Of a stretch of DNA of 64,000 bases, positions 9,301 to 24,250 are shown piece after piece (the first letter of the stretch is position 1; each line of letters starts with the position of its first letter). Below the pieces are notes generated by a model that was not told where the DNA came from, made no database searches, and was given only the letters and a program-made list of their open reading frames with translations. The stretch is from Protonemura montana (lineage: Eukaryota; Arthropoda; Insecta; Plecoptera; Nemouridae), in the NCBI GenBank assembly GCA_947568835.1, contig OX387602.1:24913021-24977020 (forward strand), written 5' to 3'. A program made the position numbers and the translations under genes.

Positions 9301-12300
9301 CTACTTCGTAACGTCTTGCGATGGGAGCGTACGCTATACCTCGCCGACCACATCTTTAGGTATCGATGTTTGGCAAGAAAACGCGGTTCGTGAACGAAAC
9401 AAATTCTCACACTATTTTCGTAGAAACAACGGCAGCAAAAAGATGCTTCGTGGATAGATTCAATGGGAACGATTTTTTAAACAAGTGGATTTTTTCCTCG
9501 TTTCGACTGCCTCTTTTTTCTTCCGACCAGACGTTTATTCTGCCCGAACAATATGACTAACGTTATGTTTTTCCAGGGTTCAAGAACAGTAGTCGCTCAC
9601 GATTACATAAGAAGTCGATAACCTATAACTAATCAATTAGTTTTCTAGAAGATTTTCGAGAGTAAAATGTTATGTATTAGAAGCATCGACATGTATTTAT
9701 CCAGCCTTGAGATTTGTCTAACTGTTCTTTATCATTGAATATCATGCAGTTGAACTATGATGTCGAGGAGTGAATCACGACTCTAACCGTTTCTAAAAGG
9801 TTTCCAATGAGATCATATTGTGTTGGACTTCTTTGAGACGTATTGATTTGTGTGATTCCACTAAGTTTATGGAAGTAACTACCAAATGCTATGCTCAGAA
9901 ACTGCCACTTTTCGGTTATGTAATAAAGCCATTGAAACATGTAGTATCTGGATGCGTATGCTTACCTTCTCCTACCGTTTCTCTCCGAAACAGGTGTGGC
10001 GTGTGGCGACACCCGCATATTGGCACATTTATAGTCTAATTGTGGTGCTCGACGCGTGGCAGGATGTGTTGATCAACCAGAGCAAACATCTTGGACGGTT
10101 TTTTTTTACGTGGCCGCCGATAAGATTGGCCTTTCGTGCACTTGACAATGGTGGCCTATGTATTGTCGTGGGTGACATACTTACCTTACGAGATCACCTG
10201 TCTGTTGAGCATTGATTCCCAGAGTTTCACGTGGGCATCATGACAAGAGCACAAATCGACTTTCTGTGTCGCCGTGCAAGCAACCCATTTCATCAAAGTG
10301 CCAAAACGTTGGCGCTCAATCGCGTACTTTATGATTCGCATTGTTGGTAAATCACGGTTACTTGCTCGGTGTCCTGTTTTCCCATTTTGGGATGGGCCGA
10401 AACTTGTCCGGGGGATGATTTTAATTGGAAAATAATCTCACTTCGATATAAACTTATGTCGTTTACATTGAAACTTGAAAGATTACCTAAATCACGCCTC
10501 AGCCTCATTATGCATTTACTAATGTGTTGCACTTCACACAATGCACTTTACGCGCGTGAACAATACACACGTCCAATTTTAACCTGCAGCTGAATGCACC
10601 GTCGATGCAGCAGTAGCAGGCTGCAATAATAATATGCGTTCTCGGGCTGAGGAGAGAAAGAGATAAAGAGTGCTTGTTAATGGTGAGGACGTTTAATTTA
10701 CTATGTGCATTTATCACACTGTAGACAGTTTAAGTATGCACAATATATACTCCATACCTTAGAATATGCATGCATATATTATAGATCATGTGTGAATTGT
10801 GAAAATCGTGAAATTCGAAATAAAGTTTATCTGTTAGTTTGATCTTTAGCACTGACGCACGTATCCACTGTTTAAATTGCTTCTCCACTTGCATGTAATG
10901 GGGGAATTTAAGAACCGATGGTTTAATGGTTTAATAAAATATATCAACTGTTCGTGATGTCTTTATTTATTTGGTTTAGTATAGTAGGAAGGTGCCTCTA
11001 AGCCCTATGTTGAGATGGTCGCCTTTGTACGGTGCGCTCAGTTCTGCATAGAAACTCTCTATTCTTGACAGTAATGCAGCCAAATTTACAAGGGTATTTT
11101 ATCAAGATTTCATTTCGGTTATGCCTGTGTGGACGGAACGCATCTCGACCGTTGGATCGTTCGTTGGATCGTGTATCGTCCTAACTGTACAAAAGAGCGC
11201 TGCGCTTTACAGCGGAATTTGTCCCATTGTCTTTCCATGATTCTTCATTCACGAACCGTGCTCGGGCTTTATCCATCTCCTCTAGTTGTATAATCTCTAG
11301 TCATTTAGAATAAGACGATAATATATATCGGCTAGTAGGTACCTTCCATGCTACGCTCTGGTTGTACTCAGGAGGAATGCTTCACCATGCGGGCTTACAA
11401 ATTATTTCTGACAAGTCAGGTGCGGTTTGATCTCAGAGACAGTATTTAGTTTGGTTATTCATGGTGGTTCAGTAACAGAATAATTTTAAAACTAAAACTT
11501 TCAATAAGGACGAAGCATATGCACCAAAGGTTTAACCTTTTATAGACAGAGGAACGCCCGAAAATTTTACTTTGCATTCGAGTCTCACTCACCCTTTGCT
11601 CTATTTTTGAGAACCCTTGTACCAAAACCAGCGAGGTGTTTTTTTGCGGTTACCTGCTCAAAGGAGACAACATCTATGAGTAACGATTTTCAGTTCCTTC
11701 CCACCCTTATTTTTTACTTTTTCACTTAATACTGAATTCAGAAACGTATTGCAGGATCATAATATATGCTATAGAGTTGCAAGTGCAATCTTAGATAAGG
11801 TGACACTCACAGCTTAAGGAGAGTGCACAATACTCCATGGATCGGGGGCACCATTGAATTCTAGACGAGCATATTGCATTTCTGACGGACTGCAGACTGA
11901 GCGACTGATCTTACCACGGTGAATGGTCGGTCGGTCGGTGTCATGTGAACATAGTGTAAAGGTACATTCATTTACCGATACAAAGCATATTAGACTCGGG
12001 TATGCTTCATTGTCAGCCTCAGCCAGCATTAGGGAAGTTCGCAATAGGTGCACATTCAAGCATTGATTATGAACGCTTATCGGAGTAGAAGATTGATTTT
12101 CAAGAAGTCACTCATGCTGCCGAGTCCTGGTGTGTGGCCCGAGGATAGCCAAGCTGTGCCGCGCTGCGCAGGGCTGCGCACACGGGACAGGCGATGCTGT
12201 AGGCAGCGATAGTGCATTGAAATCACCGTGTCTGCTCATTGTCTCCGTGCCTGTTCGCCAGCTCTTATTTGTCAAAGCCAACAGCTAAATGACACTAGTG

Positions 12301-12499
12301 CTTCGTAATGACGCTGCTTCTAGAATGCTGTCATGCATCAATGATTCGCAATAATATACTACCAGCATGTCAGCACTGATCGTAATGATCATCAGAATAT
12401 ACAAGTCGAGTGAATTGTACTTGTGAACGCACTCAGGTACATGGCTAAACATTGTATGCATCATGCAAATGATTTATTAACAGATCACGTATGACTGTC
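9301..12499. other. Intergenic DNA, no gene recognised
   Basis: I find no coding exon, RNA gene or transposon. Scattered E-boxes occur near 9991, 10196 and 11419. Small AT-rich stretches with nested inverted words lie around 10730-10790. Confidence 0.55.
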
Positions 12500-12566
12500 G
12501 TGAGAAAATTAAATTGCAATTTTGAATTGAATGAGGTAAAGAAATTGACTTGAATGTCTTCAAGGA
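12500..12566. repeat. Possible dispersed copy of the 2720-2780 repeat
   Basis: The segment shares, in order, ATTAAATT, CAATTTT, a short AT-rich gap and TTGAATGT.TTCAAGG with the end of the second repeat copy at 2710-2775. Orientation and spacing are preserved. Similarity is partial and in low-complexity sequence, so common origin is plausible rather than shown. Confidence 0.3.
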
Positions 12567-15500
12567 TCAATTCTATGATCGGCCGGAAGTACCTTGAATC
12601 GAATCACAATGCTCCATTTTATTTGCTGTTGAGTAGTTTTTAAGTGGGCCTATATAAATCGAAGAAATGATCCGTGAGTAAACGCTCTGGAATTGTAAGC
12701 TATATTTCATCGATATTTTCCACCAGACCGGTGTCATTTTCATTTCTGAACACCTAGCAATTGACACACAGCAACAAGTCAAAAGTAATGATAGATATCA
12801 CCTTGTATACTTTCTGGATAATGATAGCAATTTGCACACGATTAATGAAGTAGCGATTGAGACGCCGTTGGCACCAGATGTGACGGAGTCTGCGAGGGCT
12901 GGAGCTTTCCGAGGATTGGAGGTTCTTGGCTCCGCGAAGGGCGCAAAGATTCGGAAGTCATGTTCGTGCCTGGGGCGTGAGACGACGGCGGGTACCTACA
13001 AGACTTTCCTTGTAATGCTAAATCTCGACGTAACCTGTGATTATTGTCTGGAATAATATTGTGTATACGTCTATTATAGTTAATACAAATCACAAGAGCA
13101 TGTTATGGCATTGTGCAACAGCTGTCACCAAGAGTCAGGAAGTCGCAAAAAAAACTGGGCTGAGGGGTTGAAATTTGTTGTCGAATTTTGCTTCCTATGC
13201 AGCGCTTTGGGGAAACCGTTAGAATCTTTTCACTCGGGGGTTCTTAGCTAACCATTTTTTTGCTGTACATATTTTTACAACTTATTTTAATTATCATAAG
13301 ATTTTATTTCTTTTGGATTCAACAATTCTTATCTGCGTCTCTCCCATCCCATATATTTCAATGAGAGAAAACTAGCACATATTTAATGGGACATTTACAA
13401 CAGATTTTATGTCGATTACTAAGCTGTAACTCCCATGGAAAAAACTCTGTGGCAAACTTCACTTTGTAATAGATCGCGGTATCTCCATGAACTTCACACA
13501 AGAAAGGTACCGAATTTTACGATGTCAGTTTGAAATTGATACTCAGAACATCGTGAAAAGCATAGGCAATGTATGGTCTATGCGCAGTGCGTTTATCAGG
13601 GTACCTACCTACCAAAACGACTGGGAAGCCAAGCCCGTACAGACAACTCGACAGTGACAACCGCTTGCAAACCTGCGTCAAGCGCTCTGTGCAACGGTGA
13701 ATAAAAACGAGCCGGTGCGAGAACGGAACAAGGCGGGCAGGTAGATGCCCGGCCGGCCCGGACAGGGTGCAAGGTCGGGTGCTAGGAGAGACACAGGGCG
13801 CGATGTCTTACATCCACGGACGACACTGTGGGAACTAGCCTTCGGATGCTAAACGAGCGAGCTAAGCAAGTGACGCAAAAAATATCCCACATGAAAGAAA
13901 AGCTTACGTGTACGGCGTGCGAGTGATCAGTAAAAAATATCCCATTTTTTTTCCGTTTACTTGTTTCTGAAGTAATACTTAAACAATTGATACGAATTTA
14001 TCAGCTTTGATCTGTTTTTTTTTTTTATTTTATTTTAGCAAAAGGTTGTTTGCCCTGTGACCAGTGGGGAGTAGGAGCTGCTCTGGTTATTGCACCACAT
14101 TACGAAAATTATGTTACGAAAATAATGCTACGAAACATAACACATAAGCTCTTTCTGCAAAGTCTTCAATATTCTGGCGAAACGGCCAAAAGAAGAGGGG
14201 CATCTCAGACGACGGACCTAATCCTCTCAATTTTCCCACACATAACGTTGTTTCGCCACCCCCTTCAGCGCTGTGATATCCTAGCTACTTTGGGGCTACT
14301 GGTGGCCTAATATCGGGCTATTGTGTAGGGTGTGGGAATTCGCCATTTGCGTCTCCTTCTTGCCCATGACTGGCACACAGTACAGGTGATGATCATGTAA
14401 CCGAACCTGAATGGGGGTTGTTTTTCGAGGGCACATAGTGCACCGATCTCATCAATACCACTAAGGAAATACATAAAATCTTCGATTCTAGTGACTTTCT
14501 GATCATGTTTGGCTTGTCTTTCAGTCGGTTCAGTTTGATGACATTAAATAGCTCACTCCGTGTTCGATCTTGTGCCTACAGCTACAAAAAGCGCGTTATT
14601 TTTATTTCTGAAGGCCTGATGTTAAATTATTATGTCAAAGCCTGCACAATGCATGGACAATGCTAATCATGCATCATGCGTTACCAGTTTAGTTGTAACA
14701 ATATGAAAAAGTGATTATTTATTTGGAGTAAACTATGGTCTGAACGATTGCAACCTGTGGCTTTCACTCCTAGAAACATAATGTCCATGAAGAAAAGAAT
14801 CGCAAACAAGAGACGACAATAGCGCTCGATTCACGCTCGCCTCTCAACCGATCTGTGAAAAATCATTCAAAACCGCAAGATTTAATTTTAATGTCCCTTT
14901 TTCCCTCACATTGTCATGTGACTTATTTTCACTTATGGTATTGACAAACACTGTTATTCACAACGATTTCTTGAGAGTTCACCTCATATTTGGATCCCAG
15001 ATGAAAATCTCAACCCTGCTCGGCGGTCAGAAAGTGTTCATTGTGTGCTTATGAATGAGATTAGAATTTCCCATCTGTAAACTGGATCTGGCGTCTGGCA
15101 GGTAGCTCATTGACTACAATCACCTGATGGAGGAAGATGACCTGCCCCATGATGTGCCTGGCCCGGAGCTGGGGCTGGGAAAGTAAGCCACCTCCAGCTT
15201 CCAAGTAGCAGTAGTTCCTTCCGGACCGCTGCCGACATGCCGTGGTCTCTCCATCCGCCGTGGTTCCCACGAGCCCCCTCGGCACCCTTGACAACCGGCC
15301 ATAACCCTACAGGTGCTGGCTGCCCCCAGTGCCGGGTTATCGAGGTTCCACCGCCAATCGGCGATATACCACCGAACACCTCCCAACGGCGATTTCATCA
15401 TACCTTAAGCCACTGCAAGTCATGTTCAAACAGGTATTTCAATGCCGCAAGGGTGTGTTTTATTATAATCTGAATTTTCATACTGTTTTTACGCTCTTTT

Positions 15501-18500
15501 ATGGTAAGCTACTAAAGACTCGCAAACTGCAGGAAAGTGGAACTTGCTTCCGAGTTTTGTTGGGTGGACGTTCATGAAATAGAGCTAGATACCCCATTTG
15601 ATGGAACACGTATTGCTTCACGTTTATATTCCGCTTACGTCCCATCCGATTGAATTGAAAATTCATATCTTTTTTTCTGCGCACGTCAGATATATCGACT
15701 GTTGGAGATCGCTAGTAGATTCACAACTTCCGTTTCGGTCATGAGCTCGCAGCCCCCATCGAATCACGACGAATATTATTTCACTTTTATCTGTGTCTAT
15801 GAAAAGATCTGTACAAACAATAAAATGGGTTCACTTGGCCTGCTGCATCTAGGTTACAAAAGGTGGTAGCAAATGCCCCTAATATTGCTGGAGCAGACAT
15901 AAGATCCCCGCAGGTTTCTCACCACCACGACGAGCGGAGTGTTGCTCCCTCGTCCTCTCGCGTCTCTCGATCTATATAGTTCACACTCAAGCACCGAAGA
16001 AAAAGAGTGAAAGAAATCAAATAAAAGAAACCATCACTCCTTCCTTGCGTTTACCTGTTGGTAGATACAGTTGCAAACAATCGTCTAGTAGTCCTTTCCA
16101 TCTTCCCACGTCACTCGCAGAGGCAGCCCTTTCGGCGGCACGGTCGCAAATCTAGCTCAGGTTCGGTCTGCACTCGGCGAGGTCCACCACACCAGCAATA
16201 TTACCAAACAATCAAATAGGAAGTGAAGAGATCATACACAACGCAACTTGTTTCGGGTAATCAGAAAACGATTAAGACTTACCAATGAATGGAATAAATG
16301 AAAGATCACACCTTGCATAACACTATCGTTATGCACATATGTTAGAACCTTTAGAAAAGTTGTGATACACATCCACTCTTGAAACAGTTTCGCTCATAGC
16401 CGCATATTGTTCGCTATTTCCATGCGCAATAGTCTAAGCGGGGATTTAAATTCAACAAAAGGAATTGAAATCAAAATTAAAAACTGATTTACTGATCTAC
16501 ACGTACGTGAAAATCCAGCAGGATTGAAACTAATGAAGAGTGAAATAAATCCGAAATCCCGCTCAAGCGTCGCGACTCACTGCGCCGAACCGAACAGGGC
16601 ACTAATCATATCAGGAGACAATTTCCAGGAACAAGACGAGGAAGCGAGCGGCCGCTCCCGAGTCTAGATGACTGCTTCTCATATCGAACAACGCGATATG
16701 TCAAATGTAATGATTAGCCTGATACGCATTGTCTACTTTTGACATAAAGAGACCAGATAGGGCTGCACGTAATGGATGTCCATCAGAATCATGCCATTGT
16801 ATGATCGATCGCGCGTTTGGCGCCTCACATATATTTCGTTACATGAGTTCACATACAGTTCACATACTTAGCTCATTTAAAATCAATCTGCGTCTGAAAT
16901 TAAAAATCTACTATTTATATTCGGCACTCAGCAATTAATATAACGTTTTTCCACTTGCCTGCTGCTTAATTACTATCAGGTTCAGTGATTAGTTGGCACT
17001 TCGATCTTCATCGGGCGATAAGACAAAATTCGCAGCCTCCATTCCTGGAGAGCTATAGTTGCACGATCTTTCTGCTCTACTAAACTCTCCTGCAAAACTT
17101 GGAATAAATAAATAGTATCATACCAGTCGAACGACTATTAGGCGAGGAACGCGATTAGATTGGATGCTATTAGCTGACTTTTGCGAGCAACTGCGGCGAC
17201 CACTTGTTTCGAACACCAATTAATCCAATTATGAAATGTACTAATTCTGCGCTGATAATGAGAGTTGACACGACGAGCGCTATTTGGCTGCAAGAATGCC
17301 TGCGGTCGGCCACTCTATTTTGACATACGTGTGACTATGTGGGCAGTGTGCGAGGCATGTTAGTGGTCTGAGACTGGGAGCATGCAAAGCGCGAAGCGAT
17401 TGACATACCCTCAATAAAAGGGGATTTGTTCCCGTCAAAAACAGCGTACATGTGGCGGAATGTCAGGACCAGAGGTCGACACGCTATAAAATTGTGTGCC
17501 GATTGATAGCTCATTGTGAAATCACTTCTGTTCCGATGCATACAGATGCCCTCTCTTTATGACAGACGTCTCCTTCTGAATTGTCTAAATGTTATAAAGG
17601 TCGTAAAAGTTGTCCGCATGCGGAAATGTATAATATTGTGCTCCATTCGTGGAATATGAGTGCTAGTGTCACGAAGATTCTTTATTGATTATTACGGTCA
17701 TAAATTATCATTTATTTCGAATACTGTACAAGCTTTCTATCTTACCATGAATAATTATAAGATATGATTTATATAGTTATTGAGATTTAAAATGTCTGAC
17801 CGCGTTCGACCAACGTCACCTAGAAATGACATCTGTACCATACACCGATTTTTTCTCCTAAGTGCAAGCAGTTGAAGCAAAAGTTTTTTAGGTAATTTAA
17901 ATTGTCACAAATTTAAAAGATGGGGTTTCAAAATTGCTGGTGTCTTTGGTTTGCTGATGATAAAGCAAGTATAAAATCGTATATAACTGCCAGGGGTCAA
18001 ATGTCAGCTATTAAATTCACACAATAACTTTCACAATGTGAAGATATCGCAAATGATAGCTGTCATTTGCATCTCATAAAAGTGGCAATGTGAAATATTC
18101 TTGGTCCACGATAATTTAACGAGACGGCGATAGCATTTTCTGCAATGCCTCTATTGCACGCAAGAAAATACCAACTGAAAATGTCGTAAAGCTTGGAATG
18201 TAGCGTGCGGCTGTTTTCAAATCTTCTCGTATACAGCGTTACGATCAAAGCCTTTTTGGAATATTTATATTAACGTTATTTTCACATGTCACTGCTGTAG
18301 GTGCTCAGTACGTTGGTACAAATTCTTGACCTCTGGGTTTTCACATTAACGATTCGACAGACCAATGACTCCATTGCCCACCGCGTCCTCTACCAACACA
18401 TTGCTGCCGAGTAAGTACACTGTATATCGGAATCACCTTAAACAATTCACAGTCCTGAAACACAAAAATTGTTTTACCCAAGCTGAAAAACATCCCAAAA

Positions 18501-18900
18501 AGTAAACAAATTAAACGCCAAACAACGCACTGTGATTATACGTGTTGAACGAATGACCCCCAAGCGTCCCCCCATTTCTCCGACGAGCAGAGATCCATGC
18601 AGAAAATAAACTAGAATCTGTCTCGCAATGAAACATGTGCCGAACGAAGCAACTGTTCCTTAGATCTCCGTGACACTCCTGCATGCACTAACCTGCACTA
18701 ACCTAGCACATGGCGCATCCGAGTCGGCCTGTTGGCGTCCCCAAGCAAGTGGATCGGTTTGTGTGACAACGGTCTCCTTATCACGACATAAAGGTGTCGC
18801 GTTAGTGCAGGTTAACAAACTAAAGGTGTGCAGTTTAGAAGCGCAGGGCAGTCGCGACCGATACGATAATAAACACATTATTACCTTGTGGATCACGCTG
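12567..18900. other. Intergenic DNA, no gene recognised
   Basis: No supported exon was found. E-boxes are present near 14383, 15121 and 15310. A poly-T tract lies near 14018-14035, and a run of short open frames in GC-rich sequence lies at 15060-15400. Nothing resembles a known transposon or structural RNA. Confidence 0.5.
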
Positions 18901-18927
18901 CGGCGGTGGCGGCGGTGGCGGCGGTGG
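18901..18927. repeat. Short GC-rich tandem (9-mer, three copies)
   Basis: The 9-mer CGGCGGTGG is repeated three times in phase. It is a simple GC-rich minisatellite in otherwise unremarkable intergenic DNA. Confidence 0.8.
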
Positions 18928-21030
18928 TGCTCCATTCCCACGGTGCAGTGTGCAGTTGCACCGGAGTGCTGCACTCGCATCGCAAATCTGTGTGTGAGCT
19001 GGAAGACATTTACTCCACTATAGCCACGGCGTTATTCACTGTATACTTATAGAAGATAGACGGGAGCACCGGCCATAAATCTGGAACGACTCATTAAGCG
19101 TTTGATTCATGTGTGCTTGCCAGGGAGTTACACTAGGTGAACAGGAAAATAGGTAGGAAATTAGTTTCAATTTTACAGGAATGAAGCAGAATTGATTAGG
19201 TTATCTGCTTCCAAGATATATTAGACGTCCATCGCCACATTCTGCAGCAGAAAACTGTATTTTCTTCGACGAGATAAGGGAACCACCTAACACCTACGTA
19301 CGATAGGTATACTACATTTAATCCAGGTTGTTGCCAACCTTCCTCACGTTTTTGATAAGTTGAGGATGAAAAAACTGCTCCAGTGCTCGTTTAACTTGCA
19401 AAGTTTTAATTAGAATTTATAACTCCTGTTTTAAGCGCACTCTATCAGCCGGGAGTACATTTTCGCAGATCCGTTAACCGACATTTCATTACCTGTCGAG
19501 GCCTGACATGACTCAAAACGATCGAACTGTCCGCGATGAACATTGAAGAATAAAGTGAAATACTTTGTTATCAAAGAGTTATACTGTGTACCTACTGTAT
19601 TGGAACTGAAATGTATTTGTAATACAAAAATCATCCACTATTTCTCCATTTCAGTCTGGGAGACAGACTTTATCTTTTGCAGCGGAGGCGTTCTAATTGC
19701 TCGGTGCTATAATAATGACGATGCACAACGAATATTAATGTTGCATTACCATTTAAATGTACCCGACTTTTTTTCTAAAGAGAACACTGCCATTTAACCG
19801 ATAGAAAAACTATAACCAATAAATACGCAACTAATACGCAATTAGGTGTTCTTATCGAAGTGATCACTTATACAGCGATTGTCTTAATGTGATCGTTGGT
19901 AAGAACTTGGTGTCCTCATATACCCAGTTATGTACCTATTGATGCAAAATGCAATACTAGTTTTATGTCCAGGTCGTTATAGTAATGCGACATTAGCGGC
20001 GCTATCGGGAAACATAGCCTGTTCCGCACCGCGCCGTACCGGCCAAGCTGTCCACAGCGGCCGAGGTCCTATCGCCTCCCCTGCATGGGACGCACCGTCT
20101 AATGGCCTCTTTACTCGCTTGCTCGTGTAATAAAGAAAAGTGTACAAGAGCACTGTAAAATTCTACTCGTTTTTAAATCGCCCTTAGAGATAGCCGATTA
20201 CAAGAGGTACTATATAAGACATCATTTTGTTCGGATATGTGAGCTATTTTGTACCAATACGTTGGGTTGACGCGAGAAGATAAGAAAACAGCCTCTCGCG
20301 TTGTATTCTTCGTCGTAATACACTGGACGAGTTATTGAAACGAAGCAAAGGCACTAATCGCACCAGCGCCACGAGAAACCATGATAGATCGGGATCATGC
20401 GAATTGGGCTGGCATTTCCAAGCAGATCCAACCATTATTTGCAAAGCAGTCCATGCGATTGTCGATCGATCGTACATTCATCAGCTCGTCTCAATTACTC
20501 GCGTCCGCGCCGTGGCTGGCTTGTAGTACGAGAGACAGGTGAAACACGAAGCCTGTACGACGTACTAATACGCAGGCAGGCCGCCATTAGTCGAGGCTCA
20601 GATTCGAAACAGCTTTGCGAATCACCTCCGGCCGTCCGGCCGGGCCACGTTTGAATCGCTCCATGCCGTCAGGTGCACAATGCCTTGTCCGTGGGAGACC
20701 TTGGTTCTCTCGGTGCTGACTCGAAGATTCGGCTGCAGCAACGTCTCGCGCATTGTACACGTCGCGTCCATGCCAAATACGACAAATGGCCGGCGCGGAC
20801 ACGGAACGGGAGGAAGGACACGTCTGACCCGACCCGACTGCAGCCTAGCATGCCTGGCATGCCTAGTGCTTGCTTTTCAATACCACCTGCATGCACCAGC
20901 CTTTTAAAGGAACGCACAAAAAAGTACAACCAAAACTGGAATAGATTGACTATGCAAATTTTCGTTTTAAATTCCTCTTTTGTGGTGTTGTTTTGCTTTG
21001 GTTGTTCGCGGGCTGAAGAATGTCGGTGAG

Positions 21031-21048
21031 ACAGGTGTCAGCACCTGT
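21031..21048. promoter_or_regulatory. Inverted pair of Snail-type E-boxes, 4-nt spacer
   Basis: ACAGGTG and CACCTGT form perfect 7-nt inverted arms around TCAG. This is the second tight inverted pair of the same E-box in the window (compare 9147-9159). As a whole it is an 18-nt element that a dimer or two adjacent repressor molecules could occupy. Function is inferred. Confidence 0.4.
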
Positions 21049-22584
21049 TACTTCAATTAATAGCGCTATATCTGAAAGGCCGATAAGCCCGATTGCACGG
21101 AGATCTGATCACTCTGAGGCTGCCGCGAGACCTGGCTAGCTGGCTGGCTGCAGAATAATACGCGAATTACCATAATAGGATCATTTGGCTAGTGTAATAT
21201 AAGAGGCAGAGAGAATGCATGGGAGAATTATTGGTGATAAGATGTACTGCACGAAGAGTTTTTGAGAAAATAATGATCAGAGGATCAATTGTAGAGGTAT
21301 GTAAGATGCGTTATGAAGGAGTTTCCCGTCGTTCAGAAAATGATCACAAAATGCGTTGAAATGGGGTTGCTTGACTCTTCTATGGGACGTTCCAGTTGCC
21401 TCTGTGCCATTTTCATCACACACTAAACTAAGTGCACATTATTGACGCCCGCTATCAATTCTGGCGTGTTCTATTCTGTGCAAAGTGCTGAAGAAGGAAG
21501 GAACTGTCTCACTTTTGCCAAGGGTTCTTTACGGGAACTGGGATGTAAGAAACGCAAGGATATGTCCCAGAAAACGACGGAGAAACATTTTGGGCTGGTG
21601 CCAATCAGATGTCATGATTTCAAACCCCCGCCAAGAAGGACTGAGACAAATTTCCCGCACTTACATGGTTGTCATGAACCAAGACGATAGGTGAGCTAAG
21701 CACTGGCCACATAGTTAGTTTCGAAAGTTTGGAGTCGAATGCTAAGGTGCTCACGGACTGGCGTCTCAATTACGATAATTAATAACTTCCCTTCGGCAGA
21801 ATCCCATTTGCGTTTTCTAACTACATAATTACAAAATCTTTGCTTGCAGACGATTGACTTGATGAATGCTCTCGTCCGTACCGGAGTGGCTCTGTTGGGC
21901 AAACATGCCGATGAGCGGTGCGCGCGGAGAGCGGCCGTGGTGAGCAACGAACGCGGGTCATCGAGACTCGAACTAGGACATCCACCCACCGATGACCAGC
22001 TCGGACAACGGGGCTCATATCTCACTTCGCCCCAGGGGTGTACAGTGCTCGCGAGCCCAGCGCCTATAATCGCCGGCTGCTCGCACCTTGCGCAATGCCA
22101 AGCGACTTATTCCTCGGCTCATTATAATTTGTTTGAATTGGAGTTTTACAGCTGCGGGCTGACATTGATATCAGAACCAGAACTTGACTGGAAGGCGCGC
22201 AATAGATTCGCACCTATCAGCTCGCGTTGGCGCGGAATTTCTGATTGCTTTTACACCCCTGATCCACGATAAAATATTGTTGTGTGCTGCGACGTGAGCG
22301 TGGTCTTACAGAACTTGGCATTGATTCCGATTCGGGACCAAGACTGCAAGTACAAGGAAACCAATATACAGTCAAGCAAGCCTGCCATTTGCGGCCCGAT
22401 AAAAATAAAATACTGGCAGAAAACACTCGAACCCGACTTTACACGTTATTAACCTATAAACAGCGATTTGCATTTCAATACGGGGAGGGCGTATGGTATA
22501 TAATTCATTGGTTTCATGTCACACATAATATTATCATTCTTACGACCGTGTTTTGATGTTCTCAGAGTATCAATATATCCTGTA

Positions 22585-22615
22585 ACACACACACACACAC
22601 ACGCACACACACACA
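22585..22615. repeat. (CA)n microsatellite with one interruption
   Basis: Fifteen AC/CA dinucleotides are interrupted once by CG. It is an ordinary dinucleotide microsatellite. Confidence 0.95.
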
Positions 22616-24250
22616 ATGTCGCCGGCTCATCATGAATGCACGCTGCACATTGCTATAATAATGCATTGACGCCCTTGTGTCAATCTGGGGAAATTTGCAT
22701 GAGTTAAGCCCGAGCGAACGCAAATAAGTAATACCTGTGATAAGCACCCATGTTTTCCAGCCCATAAGCGGCTCGGCGAAACCAGAAAACGAGCAATATT
22801 TTTTACTCTACTACCAACCCGCTGCATAGCAGGCTTCACCAGCACGATGCCGACAAACCAGATCGGATACTTTTAGCGCAATAAGCGTACATTCGCTAAT
22901 TCTTTATAATACACTCTAATCATCTGTCTCGAGATAACTAAATGAACCTGCGATATTCTGTAACTTCTGCTATGCGAGAAGCAAAGTGCAAACCCATTAT
23001 AAATAGCAAAGACAACACTTTGCAATTGACTTTTTCTCAATTTATTACAATGCAAGTTGCAAGTGCATATTATTATCGGGTTGTGTACTAGCGGCGGAGT
23101 GTCGCCGTCGGAGTCGCGACACTCTAATGGGCATGGAGTGCAGCAATGGTAGCTGGTAAGTGCAGGTCTGCTCGCCAGTCGCAGCCAACAAGTGGCATCT
23201 CCAGATAGTTAATGAGGCAGGTATTCCGACACCGCGATGCTCGCATTTACATAAAGATCGCGTCCTCCGAGGAGCAATTGGCACTCCACTCGAGTCTAGT
23301 CGCGCACACAAAAGCGCGTGGAGAAATCGCCCAGTAAAATATATAATTGGCTTGTTGCGAGACGTTCAGACTTGCCACCCCCGGAGAGACGAGACGGAGA
23401 AGGAGCAACGCGCTTTCCCGGTTATCTATAAATCGCGCCGTGCAGCCTCCCGCGATTTGCTCTCGTTCTGCGCCATGGCAGCGACAGTGACAGCAGTGCA
23501 GAGCGAGGGCTCCAAATCATACGATTCGCCGTTGAACACAGAACGATAAATTGACATTTGCGTGAAATAGAGAGTGCACTTGTGTTTCACAACGAACAGA
23601 TCACCGGCTGTCGATAAGCCGGCTGGCATTTCAGTAGGTGGAAAGATATTCCGAGAAACACCGCGTTCGCGAACGATGGGAGGTCTACCGTCATTGTGGC
23701 GGACGATGAAATGGACAAAAAAATCACGAAATTTATTACTCAATATAGCAATCTTAATGCAATTTTCCTGTGTGCGTTATTTACTGCAAGCACAGCCAGG
23801 CTGCCGCAGCATGCAGTTAGCTGTGTTGCAGTGAGCATGGCGTTAATGAAACTGGGACTCCTGCGCCGTACAAGTGCTTATACGATCCACGCACACGTTG
23901 CCTGGCGCCCTTCCACCACGGAACTCCACATGACAGTACCGTAGAAAGTTCTCTGATGAGGTGCTATTGAGTTATCTTCGGATATATTTCTCAGTAAAGC
24001 ACATACCTAGCCATGAAATGCATTGATTTGTGTTGATCAAGAAGGCACGAGATGCCGGCTGACCTGCAGCTCGCCTTGCCGGGGAAACTAATGTATGTAA
24101 AACCACCTGCACGAGGTATTATACGAATGCTGTACTTGGTCTAATGATGACTACGCCTAGGCTATAGGAGGATGGGGGTCAAGACGAGATCAACTCCTTA
24201 ATCACTTGCTGGTGTCACGAGATTGTCACTTAGAGTAACGGTACCCGGCT

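Larger units (their letters stand above)
18928..24250. other. Intergenic DNA with several E-boxes
   Basis: No gene is recognised. CAGGTG or CACCTG sites lie near 20536, 20671, 20885, 21032, 21043 and 24105. An 8+12+8 inverted repeat (GAGTGTCG and CGACACTC) lies at 23097-23124. Open frames at 20580-21030 and 23160-23550 overlap each other on several frames and have no protein-family character. Confidence 0.5.
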
